Assembly (NCBI RefSeq): GCF_003795145.1
Contig: NZ_CP027786.1
Coordinates: 496,001 to 560,000 of the forward strand
Length of the DNA: 64,000 bases
Direction of reading: 5' to 3'
DNA from: Tetragenococcus koreensis
GTDB lineage: Bacteria > Bacillota > Bacilli > Lactobacillales > Enterococcaceae
Both the position numbers and the translations under genes were made by a program. The first letter of the stretch is position 1; the number at the start of each line of letters is the position of its first letter. Below, one piece after another: positions 27,239 to 36,496 of the stretch. The notes beneath the pieces were generated by a model. The model was not told the DNA's origin. It searched no databases and saw nothing but the letters and a program-made list of their open reading frames with translations.

Positions 27239-27784
27239 ATGAACTTTGTTGCTATTGAGGGAACGAATGCTGACTTTTCGTACAACCGGTTTTTACTACA
27301 CTATATCCGAAATCATTTTGTATCAAAACACGTTATCGAAGTTTGCGAAATAGCTAATCTTCCGGTTTTTAATGCTGATTTAGATGTCAAAAAGCAACCT
27401 GTTGTACTTGAATTGGCAAAAAGGGTAGAAAAGTCAGATGGTGTAATTATTGCTACACCTGAATATGATCATTCGATCCCTGCTGTATTAAAAAGTACGA
27501 TCGAGTGGCTATCTTATCAATTAAATTCATTCTCTAAAAAACCAGTGTTTATCATAGGTGCTTCATATGGACCACAGGGATCTGCCCGAGCCCAATTGCA
27601 TTTGAGGCAGATTCTTAGTTCACCTGACGTTATGGCAAATGTTTTACCCGGGAATGAATTTCTTTTAGGTAATGTTACTCAACAATTTGATGACGAACAA
27701 AACTTAAAGGATGCTGCTATCATTGAAAAATTGGAAGTTAGTTTTAACGATTTTATCACATATACGTCCACTTTTAAGAAATAA
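27239..27784 (+). CDS. NADPH-dependent FMN reductase (HcrA-like)
   Basis: A 181-aa flavodoxin-fold reductase, collinear with and clearly paralogous to the first domain of the upstream fusion (shared TPEYDHS/CPEYTHS, EWLSY and LPGNEFLLGN). It starts 15 bases after the fusion stop with GGAGG, so both are one operon. It probably delivers reduced flavin to the flavoprotein. The resemblance to HcrA is based on architecture and context; the substrate system needs biochemical proof. Confidence 0.85.
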   Translation: MNFVAIEGTNADFSYNRFLLHYIRNHFVSKHVIEVCEIANLPVFNADLDVKKQPVVLELAKRVEKSDGVIIATPEYDHSIPAVLKSTIEWLSYQLNSFSKKPVFIIGASYGPQGSARAQLHLRQILSSPDVMANVLPGNEFLLGNVTQQFDDEQNLKDAAIIEKLEVSFNDFITYTSTFKK

Positions 27785-27837
27785 AAATGGCGTGGTTTCA
27801 GTGTAGAAATATAGTGTTATATTTTTTATATAGTGTC

Positions 27838-27883
27838 AAAGCACTCTAAAATTCTGGTTGGACGGATTTTTAGAGTGCTTTTT
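27838..27883 (+). terminator. terminator after the flavin reductase operon
   Basis: AAAGCACTCTAAAA and TTTTTAGAGTGCTTTTT pair around a 15-base loop. Confidence 0.9.
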
Positions 27884-28175
27884 ATAGGTATTAATAGTTT
27901 ATTTGAAAACTAAATGATTAAAGATGGACAAAATACTATTCATTCAGAAATTAAATAAGAAGAGGTACGAAAGGGCACTGTCCGTTTAAGGAAAACAACT
28001 CAGACGTTCAAGTAAGAAATTAACTTTCTTCAAGTAAAAATCTTTTCTAACAAAAATCTAAATAATATTTCATCTAAGTGTAAAATTTATTGAGGTTAAT
28101 GCTAGACGAATAAAAAAGAAACCGTTACTCTAGTTATTGGGCTGTGACAGGCACTAATAACAGAGGCGGTTTCTT
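27884..28175. other. non-coding flank of the ISLre2-type element
   Basis: No credible gene. The stretch should contain the left end of the insertion sequence. TCTAACAAAAA at 28046-28056 is repeated inverted at 29605-29615 beyond the transposase gene, but 11 bp is short for this family, and I cannot fix the element ends or a target-site duplication. Confidence 0.4.
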
Positions 28176-29594
28176 ATGGAGTCTATTGTAACAGATTTAG
28201 TTGAAGTAATGAAGAAGGAAACGAATTTTTTAGCAAGAGAAAAAGCCATGATGGTCTTTTTTGCCCAACTCCTAGCGACGATAACACAACTTGCCTTCCA
28301 AATTCTCGATGCGGAGGTTTCGGCCCAATGCAAAAAGGAAGGCTTTCAAGTGGACCGTAAAAGTGAACGAACGGTGACTTTCTTATTTGGCACCGTGACC
28401 TATGTTCGCCGCCGAATGAAAAATCAAGCCAATGAAATTCGTTATCCTTTGGATGAATTTCTGGGTATTCGGAAGAGCCTCCGTTATAGCTCTCTTGTGC
28501 TACGCAACGTTTCCCAATTGGGGACAACGATGGTCTACCGTCACGTCTCCCAAGCGATCGACTGTTTGACTTCTTGGCGTATGAGCCATCAAAATGTGCA
28601 ACAACTGGTGGTTAAAACCGGAGAACTGGTTCAGATACGAAGTACCCATGAAAGTCGTTACGAGGGGGACATTTCTAAGAAAAAAGTGCCCTACTTATAT
28701 CTAGAAGGCGACGGAGTGAAGATGGGCGGTCAGAAGAAGCAGTCGCTGGAAATCCATCGTTTTCAAGTAAGTGAAGGGAGCCAGAAAGTCGGGCATCGCT
28801 CGGAAATGATCGCTCCTCACTTTGTCAGTCATCTCAACCGACAACAAGCGCAAAAAGAAATAATGAACTATATTCAAGCGCATTATGATCTAACAAATAC
28901 CGTTGTCGTTTCCAATAGTGATGGGGGTTCAGGCTATGAAAAAGCTGTGTTTGATGAACTTTCCTTAGGCTGTTTACGTCATGAACACTTTCGTGATCGG
29001 TATCATGTCCATCGGAAAATCAAAGAACGTCTGTCTTTTGTCCCGCAACTTCAAAATCGGATGATCCAGGCGATTCAACATTATGATTGGCAAGAGGTCC
29101 AGCTTGTCTTAGACACCTCGGAAAGTTTGATCGAAGAAAAGGAAGCCGAATTCTTGGAACAATTGCGCTTACTCCATCATTATCTTCAAAGGAATTGGCC
29201 GTATTTAAAACCTCGGAAAGCCCGAGGGATCGTGGATCCCAAAGCTTGTATTGGCACAATCGAAAGTACCCATCGGAAGATGACCTACCGGATGAAGCGC
29301 CAAGGTCGTTTATGGACAAAAACAGGGGCGCAGGCCATGATTCGTGTCATTGATAGTTTAAGAAACCAAGAATTTGACGGTTGGTTGAACCAATATGAAG
29401 CCTTACCGAATGATGTACTCGCCCAGGAAAAGCGTTGGAAAGCCATGAAACGTTGGGTACAGAAAAAGCCTAACTTTCAAACGCATGAAGGGGCATTTAA
29501 GGGCCAAATTGGTGAAGGAAAAGCTAAAAGTGCCCCTTTAGGCCAATTTGCCAAAGGATTGGAGCAATTAATAACGACACCGAATTATATCTAA
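28176..29594 (+). CDS. ISLre2-family (UPF0236) transposase
   Basis: A 472-aa apparently intact transposase of the ISLre2 group. Characteristic stretches are the N-terminal zinc-knuckle-like/helical part with TVTFLFGTVTYVRRR, YLYLEGDGVKMGGQKK, VVVSNSDGGSGYEKAV followed by HEHFRDRYHVHRKIKERL, and the C-terminal GTIESTHRKMTYRMKRQGRLW. No frameshift or stop. Codon use is more GC-rich than the surrounding genes, fitting a mobile origin. Element ends are not resolved. Confidence 0.9.
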   Translation: MESIVTDLVEVMKKETNFLAREKAMMVFFAQLLATITQLAFQILDAEVSAQCKKEGFQVDRKSERTVTFLFGTVTYVRRRMKNQANEIRYPLDEFLGIRKSLRYSSLVLRNVSQLGTTMVYRHVSQAIDCLTSWRMSHQNVQQLVVKTGELVQIRSTHESRYEGDISKKKVPYLYLEGDGVKMGGQKKQSLEIHRFQVSEGSQKVGHRSEMIAPHFVSHLNRQQAQKEIMNYIQAHYDLTNTVVVSNSDGGSGYEKAVFDELSLGCLRHEHFRDRYHVHRKIKERLSFVPQLQNRMIQAIQHYDWQEVQLVLDTSESLIEEKEAEFLEQLRLLHHYLQRNWPYLKPRKARGIVDPKACIGTIESTHRKMTYRMKRQGRLWTKTGAQAMIRVIDSLRNQEFDGWLNQYEALPNDVLAQEKRWKAMKRWVQKKPNFQTHEGAFKGQIGEGKAKSAPLGQFAKGLEQLITTPNYI

Positions 29595-29704
29595 TAAAAA
29601 CTTGTTTTTGTTAGATATCATGAGGTCTAACCGAACGAACGTGAGGTAAAAAAATACAAAAAGTGTCTGTCCCAAAGGTCATTTTTTATTCAACCTCAAA
29701 AAAT

Positions 29705-29733
29705 TTGACACATACATATTTCATTTGTTATAA
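29705..29733 (+). promoter_or_regulatory. promoter of the 213-aa unknown gene
   Basis: TTGACA (29705-29710) and TTATAA (29728-29733) with a 17-bp spacer, 66 bp before the GTG start. Confidence 0.55.
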
Positions 29734-29799
29734 GCCAATTTTTAAAATTTATGTTATTATTACATTTAAGAAGTGTTTTTTTGAATAGGGGGTTGAGTA

Positions 29800-30441
29800 G
29801 TGGAGGAAAAAATAACTTTAAAGCCCTTTCGTCGGATTTTAAGTGGGTATGAAACGTTGTCCAAAACAGCATTGTCTATTTCAGATTGCTCAGAACTTGC
29901 CAGAAAATATCAGCGATTTGGCGTTGACGGTTACCGGATTGGCGATTACAGCGGCCCCAGTTATCTGCATCGATATCTAGATTGTTCGATTAAAAGTGCA
30001 CCTATGCTTGTATATAAGGAAAATATTTTCATCCCAATGGTTTTTCGCAGTGCTATAGAATCGCAAAAGTTATTCAGTGAACCGAGTCGTATGCCAGGCT
30101 TTTTTATTTTGTTGGATTGGCTAATTGAAAATCGTCCGGAAAAAGCAATTATTAATTATAGGGCACCGAGTGAATTTCATCCAGAAAAAATGTATGTTGA
30201 CAGTGCTTATGTAGCTTTTCGCTTGTCAGAAATTCTTGATGGGGGCGGTTTTCCAATCAGCAGGTTTGAAACGCTAGAGGAATTTATCGTGTGGAATCGT
30301 ATTTATCATTTGATTGAAAATGGGCAAATTGGGCGTCATAGCCGAATTTTTGATGAAGATAATCCCACTAACGTTTCTGAACTGAAAATGATATTACAAG
30401 TTGTGCACTTGAAATATCCTGAAACGACATTTTTTATTTGA
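29800..30441 (+). CDS. hypothetical protein, unrecognised (213 aa)
   Basis: I do not recognise this family. The frame starts with GTG at 29800 behind AGGGGG and is preceded by a promoter-like sequence. The protein is soluble and of mixed composition, with aromatic-rich patches (GVDGYRIGDYSGPSYLHRYL; PGFFILLDWLIENRP; FIVWNRIYHLIENGQIGRHSR). No signal peptide, membrane segment, Walker motif or obvious catalytic triad is visible. It lies between an IS transposase and a palindromic repeat element, a setting typical of accessory DNA. Absence of overlap with other genes and a good promoter argue that it is real. Confidence 0.6.
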   Translation: MEEKITLKPFRRILSGYETLSKTALSISDCSELARKYQRFGVDGYRIGDYSGPSYLHRYLDCSIKSAPMLVYKENIFIPMVFRSAIESQKLFSEPSRMPGFFILLDWLIENRPEKAIINYRAPSEFHPEKMYVDSAYVAFRLSEILDGGGFPISRFETLEEFIVWNRIYHLIENGQIGRHSRIFDEDNPTNVSELKMILQVVHLKYPETTFFI

Positions 30442-30449
30442 GTATTAAA

Positions 30450-30582
30450 GGGGTGTGATATAAGCTTCTTTGATAATAAATATCCGAACTATAGGAAGGT
30501 TACTCGTCGCAATTTCACGATGTTTAGCAAACTTCATCCATATAGTTCGGATATTTTTGTTTTTACTTATATCATAGCTTCT
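30450..30582. repeat. nested palindromic repeat element, copy 1
   Basis: Outer arms TGATATAAG/CTTATATCA and inner arms AATATCCGAACTATA/TATAGTTCGGATATT enclose a core with GGTTACTCGTCGCAA. The same arms occur at 36341 and 56203. The right arm is followed by T-runs, so it may also end the upstream gene's transcript. It has the look of a non-autonomous, MITE-like intergenic element. Confidence 0.75.
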
Positions 30583-30594
30583 TTTGGTCAGTTA

Positions 30595-32883
30595 TCATAT
30601 TTCTGCCATCAAATCTTTTTGTTGATAGGTTTTCGGGTCAATATTTTCCAATAAAGGACTATTTTGTCCAAAGGCGATCACATTTAGTTCATGCATAGCA
30701 CGTGTGGCTATGGTGTAGAATATCAGTTGGTCATCAGCTGAAAAGTTCTCTCCAACATGCCAAGCATAAACGCGATCAAATTCTAACCCTTTTGCTAAAT
30801 AGGCTGGTATGATCACAATTGACCGTTTCATAAATTCATTTTCAGAAGTAATTAATTGGCTGTTTTCTTTGGTAGATTCTGAAAGCAAGGTATATAATTC
30901 ATTACATTCTTGCGTTGTTTTGCCAATAATCGCAGTACGCCACTGCGCTTTTTGTTTCGTTTCATCCAGTAAATCATTTTCAAGCCAATCGACAGCTTGT
31001 CTTTGAAAAGCACTATTGACTATAAGTGGTTTTTTCCCATTCCTTGCAGTCGTTTGTACTTGATCTTCTTGAGATAGAAACTGGTTAGCAAAGGCAGTAA
31101 TTTCTTCTGTTGAACGATAACTTGTGGTTAATTGATAGCGCGTGACTTCTTCTCCATTAAATAATTCATCGATTGAATTAACAATCGTTTCATTACCAAA
31201 AACTTTTTGATTTAAATCACCGCATAATGTCATTGAAGCCCTAGGGAATAATTGCTTCAATAGCGCCGCTTGTGCGGGAGGGAAATCTTGCATTTCATCG
31301 ATAAAGATAAAGCGAGCTTTTTGTTCAGCGTTCACTGGGTAAATATTTTTTAAAAGAGAGAAATACAACAATGCATCTTCTTGCAATATTTCTTTATTTT
31401 TCATTTGCTGACGAATGGTTTGAATGCTTTTCTCCCATTTTTCAGCGGATATTCCATATTCCTCCAAAGTGTTTTCAGACAATTGCTTTAAAAAGTGTAC
31501 GTATTGCTTGGCAAAATTGATAAATCGATAGTTAGATACTTGACGGGTTAGTGGATGAAACTTCTTTTTTACAAGATCTTGTTTGACTTGTTTGGTAATT
31601 TGTTTTTCTTTTTCCTCTGAATCGTCAAGATCAGGGTTATTTTCATAAATGTCATCAATTTTTTCTGCTGCACGTTCTCTAACCCAACTTTTTTTCGCTT
31701 CATCTTTTTGTAGCCCACTAACTTTTTTTGCTAATTTAGTTTGTAAAAGCTGAATTCGTTGATAAAGTGGCAATGTTGAATTGGTCTGTTTATACCATTT
31801 GCGGATTTGTTCTTTTTTAATATAAGTTTGTCCATTTATCTTTAAGTCACGGAAGATAGGACCAAAATGAGTAATGGATGCCACGTAAGGCTGAATTTGG
31901 TTAAGTACAGTTAATCCATTCTTCAATTTTTGGATTGGGTTATCCTGTCCGCTTAAAAATTGCTCTTCTTCTTGGGCTGCATTTCTGATGGTATAATTAG
32001 GGACTAATTTTTGCAAAAAAGTAGTGAAAGTTTGTGTCGGAACTTCGCTTTCGCCTAGAGAAGGTAGCACCATTGAAATATAGTCTGAAAACAGATGATT
32101 GGGCGAAAATAACAAAACTTGATCAACGTCGAGCCAGTTTCGATGATGGTATAGCAAAAAGGCAATACGTTGCAGCAATGCGGAAGTTTTGCCGCTACCT
32201 GCAATTCCCTCAATGACCATATATTTACTTGTTGTGTCACGAATAATTCTGTTTTGTGCTTTTTGAATCGTCGAAACAATATTTTTCATTTGCGGAGAAG
32301 ATGTTTCATCAAGGATATCTAATAAGAAATCATCGTTAATCATTTCCGAAGTATCTACCATTGACAAAAGTTGACCCTTTTGAATTTTAAACTGTCGTTT
32401 TAACAATAAATCAACAGTAAAAGTTTCTTTATTCGCACTATAATAAGCTTCGCCTAGCTCGCCTTCATAATATAAATTAGCAATTGGCGCACGCCAGTCG
32501 ATAATAATGGTATCATCTTTTTTATCACGTAAGGAAGCAATCCCTAAATATAATGTTTCCGCTGTTTCTTGTTCTTCTTTAAAATCGATTCTTGCAAAAT
32601 AAGGCGTTTGCGCCATCGTCTGTAAAGTATTCATTCGTTTTTCTTTTGCTTCTGCTGTTTGATAGCGCAGAGTTAATTCATGCTCATGCTGCCGGTATTC
32701 AACAACAGACTCATAGAAAGATTCTTCAGTAGCTGTATTAATTGTATTTCCAGTGACTTCTTTTAATTGATTTTGCATTGTTTTTTGTAATTCTTTTTGC
32801 TGATTTTTTAACATTTCATCTTCATTTTCGATTAATGAAATTGTCTGAGCTAAATGTTTTTCTTCGTATTGGCGTTCGTTCAT
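30595..32883 (-). CDS. helD: HelD-type RNA-polymerase-recycling UvrD-like ATPase
   Basis: A 762-aa superfamily 1 helicase-like protein. The N-terminal 90 residues are a charged coiled coil, as in HelD, which inserts into the RNA polymerase secondary channel. Walker A IEGIAGSGKTSALLQR is near residue 228, DEMQDFPPAQ is the Walker B region, and LTTSYRSTEEITAFANQF and the late AKGLEFDRVYAW motif complete the SF1 set. Full length for the Firmicutes class. The start is preceded by GGAGG. It releases RNA polymerase from stalled or terminated complexes. Confidence 0.92.
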   Translation of the reverse strand: MNERQYEEKHLAQTISLIENEDEMLKNQQKELQKTMQNQLKEVTGNTINTATEESFYESVVEYRQHEHELTLRYQTAEAKEKRMNTLQTMAQTPYFARIDFKEEQETAETLYLGIASLRDKKDDTIIIDWRAPIANLYYEGELGEAYYSANKETFTVDLLLKRQFKIQKGQLLSMVDTSEMINDDFLLDILDETSSPQMKNIVSTIQKAQNRIIRDTTSKYMVIEGIAGSGKTSALLQRIAFLLYHHRNWLDVDQVLLFSPNHLFSDYISMVLPSLGESEVPTQTFTTFLQKLVPNYTIRNAAQEEEQFLSGQDNPIQKLKNGLTVLNQIQPYVASITHFGPIFRDLKINGQTYIKKEQIRKWYKQTNSTLPLYQRIQLLQTKLAKKVSGLQKDEAKKSWVRERAAEKIDDIYENNPDLDDSEEKEKQITKQVKQDLVKKKFHPLTRQVSNYRFINFAKQYVHFLKQLSENTLEEYGISAEKWEKSIQTIRQQMKNKEILQEDALLYFSLLKNIYPVNAEQKARFIFIDEMQDFPPAQAALLKQLFPRASMTLCGDLNQKVFGNETIVNSIDELFNGEEVTRYQLTTSYRSTEEITAFANQFLSQEDQVQTTARNGKKPLIVNSAFQRQAVDWLENDLLDETKQKAQWRTAIIGKTTQECNELYTLLSESTKENSQLITSENEFMKRSIVIIPAYLAKGLEFDRVYAWHVGENFSADDQLIFYTIATRAMHELNVIAFGQNSPLLENIDPKTYQQKDLMAEI

Positions 32884-33306
32884 GCATTTACCTCCAATTG
32901 GTAATTTTCCTATTTGACATAGAAATACATCATAAGATTATAACACAAATCAACCTTGTACGCGAAAGAATACAGCTGTTGCTTTAACAGAAGAGTTAAA
33001 GATAAGCGATCTGTTAAAACCAAGTAACATCATTTCTAATTTAGCAGTTTTTGCAATGATAAAATGAGTGGCTCGGTTTTTTACGTTAAAATTCCTTTAG
33101 TAGTGATTACAATTCGGTTTTTTTGTGCTAGATTATTTATAGTTGAAAAAAACGAACCGACTGAGAATTTACTGGATGAGTCTAGGTAAAACTTTCATGA
33201 ATGGCTTTTAATTGATTTATTAGTTGAGTTTGTTTGATGATTATTTAATAAATATGGAGGGCAGCAAAATTATTCATTGAAAGAATGAGTAGTTTCAAAT
33301 AAAAAA
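32884..33306. other. intergenic region between helD and the serine hydrolase gene
   Basis: No ORF is credible. CGGTTTTTT occurs twice (about 33074 and 33115), the second with a nearby partial complement (AAAAAAACGAACCG, about 33146-33158) giving an imperfect hairpin of unclear role. A GGAGGGC at about 33257 has no start codon at normal distance. Promoters for both divergent genes must lie here, but I cannot place them confidently. Confidence 0.35.
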
Positions 33307-34200
33307 ATGAAGAAATTTATAAAAATTTTTCCCTTTTTCCTAGGAGCTATTTTCTTTTTGACGTTGGGATTTTGGTTTGGCGATTCTGCTACGACAGAGC
33401 AGGAAGAAACGGTTGAAACTGAAAGTACGACCAGCCAAATAGTTGCAACAGAGGAACCGAAGGAAAATGAAGAGGAACTCGAAAATAAGTTACAACAAAA
33501 AGGAGATCAATGGGCTAAAGAGCACCCTAATTCATTAGAATTTAGGGTCTATGATCTTGATACTGAGCAAACCTACACCTATACAAATGACGAAAAAGAT
33601 AAAAAATATAAAACAGCAAGCATTGTAAAAGTAGCGGTGGCCATGTTGTTATTGCATGAAAAAGAAGAAGACCAAGAAGAACTAACGGATGAAGAAGAAG
33701 ATCTTTTGTCTGAGATGATTCTAAGCAGCGATAATGAGGCAGCTTCCAGTCTTTTAGATGATTCATTGGGTGGTTATGAGTCGCTACAAACACTTTTTGA
33801 TGAGCTAGATATGGGTGGCACCAAAGTGGATGCGGATAATTGGGGCAACACCACGACAACTACAAAAGATCAAATGAAGTTACTGCAAGAATTATATTTG
33901 TCTTCCCAATATCTGACAGAAGAATCGCAAGATTATATCATTGATTTAATGAGTCATATTGATCGTGAACAAAGTTGGGGTGTCTATGCGGGTTCAAGTA
34001 ACGTTTCCTTAAAAAATGGTTGGTTAGATGACGAGATGAATGGAATAAATGAGGAATGGATTGTTTCGAGTATTGGAAAGGTAACACGCGGTGATAATAG
34101 CTATCTTGCAGTAGCGCTGTCCGATAAAAATCCAACTATTGAAGAGGGTAGCCAAATAATTGAAGATTTAGTGCGGATTTCAAGTGATTATTTATTGTGA
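33307..34200 (+). CDS. membrane-anchored beta-lactamase-fold serine hydrolase
   Basis: A 297-aa protein with an N-terminal membrane anchor (residues 5-25), an acidic Glu/Thr-rich linker (30-60) and a class A beta-lactamase/PBP fold outside the cell. The nucleophile motif is S105-I-V-K108, SDN is at 141-143 and the K-x-G motif is KNG near 236, in the right order and spacing. There is no obvious class A glutamate. It is therefore more likely a penicillin-binding, D,D-peptidase-like or penicillin-recognising protein than a resistance enzyme. It lies directly before the D-aspartate ligase gene. The ribosome binding site before the ATG is poor. Confidence 0.8.
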   Translation: MKKFIKIFPFFLGAIFFLTLGFWFGDSATTEQEETVETESTTSQIVATEEPKENEEELENKLQQKGDQWAKEHPNSLEFRVYDLDTEQTYTYTNDEKDKKYKTASIVKVAVAMLLLHEKEEDQEELTDEEEDLLSEMILSSDNEAASSLLDDSLGGYESLQTLFDELDMGGTKVDADNWGNTTTTTKDQMKLLQELYLSSQYLTEESQDYIIDLMSHIDREQSWGVYAGSSNVSLKNGWLDDEMNGINEEWIVSSIGKVTRGDNSYLAVALSDKNPTIEEGSQIIEDLVRISSDYLL

Positions 34201-34329
34201 ATGTTAGGTATTATTATGAATCATTGATTCTTGATTAGCTTACTGTAAAGTTTATCTTGTTGATAAAAGGTAATGGGATGCAATTGTTCTTTTACTTGTG
34301 GTATACTTTCAGGTAAATAAATATTATGA

Positions 34330-35601
34330 ATGAAAATTTCTAGAAAGAAAGTGGTCTTAGCTGTGGATACAAAAATAAACGAACAATTTTTGCCTCTTTT
34401 ATTAGGTAGTGATATTAATGTTTATGGTATGGCACGTTCATTTCATGAAGCGTACGGTACCATTTCAGAAGCACATGGCGCCGGTCAGCTTGCACCAACA
34501 AAATATAGTAAAATCGTAAATGTACACACGCATGCTGGTTTTTCTGAATCGGAAGGGTTTATGAGAGTTATGCGTGAATTGATGGAGCAATATAAAGATG
34601 ATCCGCGCAAGATCATTTTAGTTCCTTGCGGAGATGGGTATACTGAGTTAATCACTCATAATAAAAAAGAGCTGAGCCAACGTTTTATTTGTCCAACGGT
34701 GGATGCTAAAACACAAGAAACATTGGAAGATAAAGCTGCATTTTACCAAACTTGTGAAAAATATGGGATACCTTATCCGGATACTTTGATTATTACAAAA
34801 GAAATGGTGGAAAAAGCGTCTTCAATAAAGTTACCTTTTGACTTTCCAGTTGCTTTAAAACCTTCAGATAGTGTGGAATACTTGGACGTTGATTTTGAAG
34901 GACGTAAAAAGGCGTTTATTTTGTATACCCAAGAAGAAGTGGATGATATTTTAGCCAAAGTATATCAAGCTGGCTATACATCTGAAATGATTTGTCAAAA
35001 CTTTATTCCAGGTGATGACTCACGGATGCGTGTGTTGAATGCTTACGTTGATCAAAACCATCGTGTACGTATGATGTATTTAGGACATCCTTTGTTAGAA
35101 GATCCTACACCGGAAGCGGTGGGGAATTATGTGGCTATTATGCCGGATTATAATGAAAAAGTTTTTAATCAAATGAAAGAATTTTTGGAAAAAATCGACT
35201 ATGTAGGGTTTGCCAACTTTGATATGAAATACGATGAAAGAGATGGCGAATATAAATTATTTGAAATCAACCTACGTCAAGGCAGAAGTAGCTTTTGTGT
35301 TACATTGGGTGGCTATAACTTAGCAAAATATTTAGTCGAGGATTATGTACTAGAAACGCCTTTTACCGAAACTACCTATGCTAAAGGTGATAAACTATGG
35401 ATTGGCGTACCGGAAAAAATCTTAAAGGAATATATTGCAGACGGTCCTGACAAAGATCAGGCTATGCAATATTTAACAGAAAAAAAATATGGGAATACTT
35501 TGTACTATAAAGAAGATATGAATTTAAAACGCTATTTGCTTGTCAAACGGATCTTTTATTTATATCATGATAGATACAAAAAATATTTTAGAAAGAAATA
35601 G
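34330..35601 (+). CDS. D-aspartate ligase (peptidoglycan cross-bridge)
   Basis: A 423-aa ATP-grasp ligase resembling the Aslfm/AslLl family, which attaches D-aspartate to the epsilon-amino group of lysine in the peptidoglycan precursor. Visible features are the N-terminal LLLGSDINVYGMARSFHEAYG, the ATP-binding FDFPVALKPSDSVEY, EMICQNFIPGDDSRMR, and the metal site in KLFEINLRQGRSSFCVTLGG. The next gene is an aspartate racemase starting at the base after its stop, which supplies D-Asp, the same pairing as in E. faecium and L. lactis. The ATG at 34330 lacks a good ribosome binding site, so the true start may be slightly downstream. Confidence 0.88.
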   Translation: MKISRKKVVLAVDTKINEQFLPLLLGSDINVYGMARSFHEAYGTISEAHGAGQLAPTKYSKIVNVHTHAGFSESEGFMRVMRELMEQYKDDPRKIILVPCGDGYTELITHNKKELSQRFICPTVDAKTQETLEDKAAFYQTCEKYGIPYPDTLIITKEMVEKASSIKLPFDFPVALKPSDSVEYLDVDFEGRKKAFILYTQEEVDDILAKVYQAGYTSEMICQNFIPGDDSRMRVLNAYVDQNHRVRMMYLGHPLLEDPTPEAVGNYVAIMPDYNEKVFNQMKEFLEKIDYVGFANFDMKYDERDGEYKLFEINLRQGRSSFCVTLGGYNLAKYLVEDYVLETPFTETTYAKGDKLWIGVPEKILKEYIADGPDKDQAMQYLTEKKYGNTLYYKEDMNLKRYLLVKRIFYLYHDRYKKYFRKK

Positions 35602-36327
35602 ATGCCGATGAAAAATTTTTTCACAGTTCTGGGTGGCATGGGAACGTTAGCCACAGAAAGTTTTATACACATATTAAATGAACGGACACCTATCCATTCT
35701 GACCAAGATTATCTAAATTATCTTTTAGTGAATCATGCGACTGTTCCGGATCGCACAGATTTTATTTTAGGAAAATCAAAAGAGGATCCTTCTAGTGCGA
35801 TAAAAGAAGATATCCAACAGTACGCTGCACTGAATCCGGAATTTTTCGTGCTAACTTGTAATACTGCCCATCATTTTTTTGATGAATTACAACAAGCAAC
35901 GGATATTCCTATTTTACACATGCCACGTCTTGCTGTAGAAGTAGCCAACCAAAAATTTGCTAAAAAGTCAGGTAAAACACGTGTTGGTTTATTGGCAACA
36001 GAAGGAACCATTCAGACGAAAGTCTATGAAAATGAGTTGGAAAAGTTTGATAACTTAGAAGTTATTTTACCAAGTAAAACGTTACAACAAGACGTTACGA
36101 ATTTAATTTATCGGGATGTCAAAGAGAATCATTTTTGTAATGAAGAATTATTTTATCAAATCTTGCAACAAATGTCAGAAGAGTTTTCCTGTGATGTTAT
36201 GGTTTTGGGCTGTACTGAATTATCATTGGTACAAGAAGCTACTCAAAATAAAAAGTATCCAGTAGTTGATGCGCAGTCAGAATTAGCGAATGAAACCATT
36301 CGCCGTGCTTTAAAAAATCGAATTTAA
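35602..36327 (+). CDS. racD: aspartate racemase
   Basis: A 241-aa PLP-independent racemase of the Asp/Glu family that interconverts L- and D-aspartate. The two catalytic cysteines are in LTCNTAHHF (about residue 86) and LGCTELSLV (about residue 203), with the N-terminal VLGGMGTLATESF phosphate/carboxylate loop. It begins immediately after the D-aspartate ligase stop, so the pair is translated from one message and makes D-Asp for the cell-wall bridge. A palindromic repeat element follows and may terminate the operon. Confidence 0.92.
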   Translation: MPMKNFFTVLGGMGTLATESFIHILNERTPIHSDQDYLNYLLVNHATVPDRTDFILGKSKEDPSSAIKEDIQQYAALNPEFFVLTCNTAHHFFDELQQATDIPILHMPRLAVEVANQKFAKKSGKTRVGLLATEGTIQTKVYENELEKFDNLEVILPSKTLQQDVTNLIYRDVKENHFCNEELFYQILQQMSEEFSCDVMVLGCTELSLVQEATQNKKYPVVDAQSELANETIRRALKNRI

Positions 36328-36340
36328 GCACTCTACTAAA

Positions 36341-36495
36341 AGGAACTGTGACATAAGTTCTTTTGATAATAAAATATCCGAACTATAGAGAGATTACTTC
36401 TGCAGTTACTCGTCGCAAATTTACGACAGTTGGCAATTTCATCAAATATAGTTCGGATATTTTTGTCTTGTTTTTACTTATGTCACAGCTCCTTT
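36341..36495. repeat. nested palindromic repeat element, copy 2
   Basis: Outer arms AGGAACTGTGACATAAG and its near-complement CTTATGTCACAGCTCCT, inner arms AAATATCCGAACTATA / TATAGTTCGGATATTT. The core contains CTGCAGTTACTCGTCGC, in inverse orientation to the modules of copy 3 (56203). The T-rich right end lies between two converging genes and could act as their terminator. Confidence 0.85.
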
Positions 36496-36496
36496 T

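Noticed and set aside
27961-29690. Terminal inverted repeats of the ISLre2 element at the GCACTGTCC and GTGTCTGTCCC stretches
   Set aside because: The two stretches are similar in direct, not inverted, orientation and contain mismatches, so they do not define the element ends.
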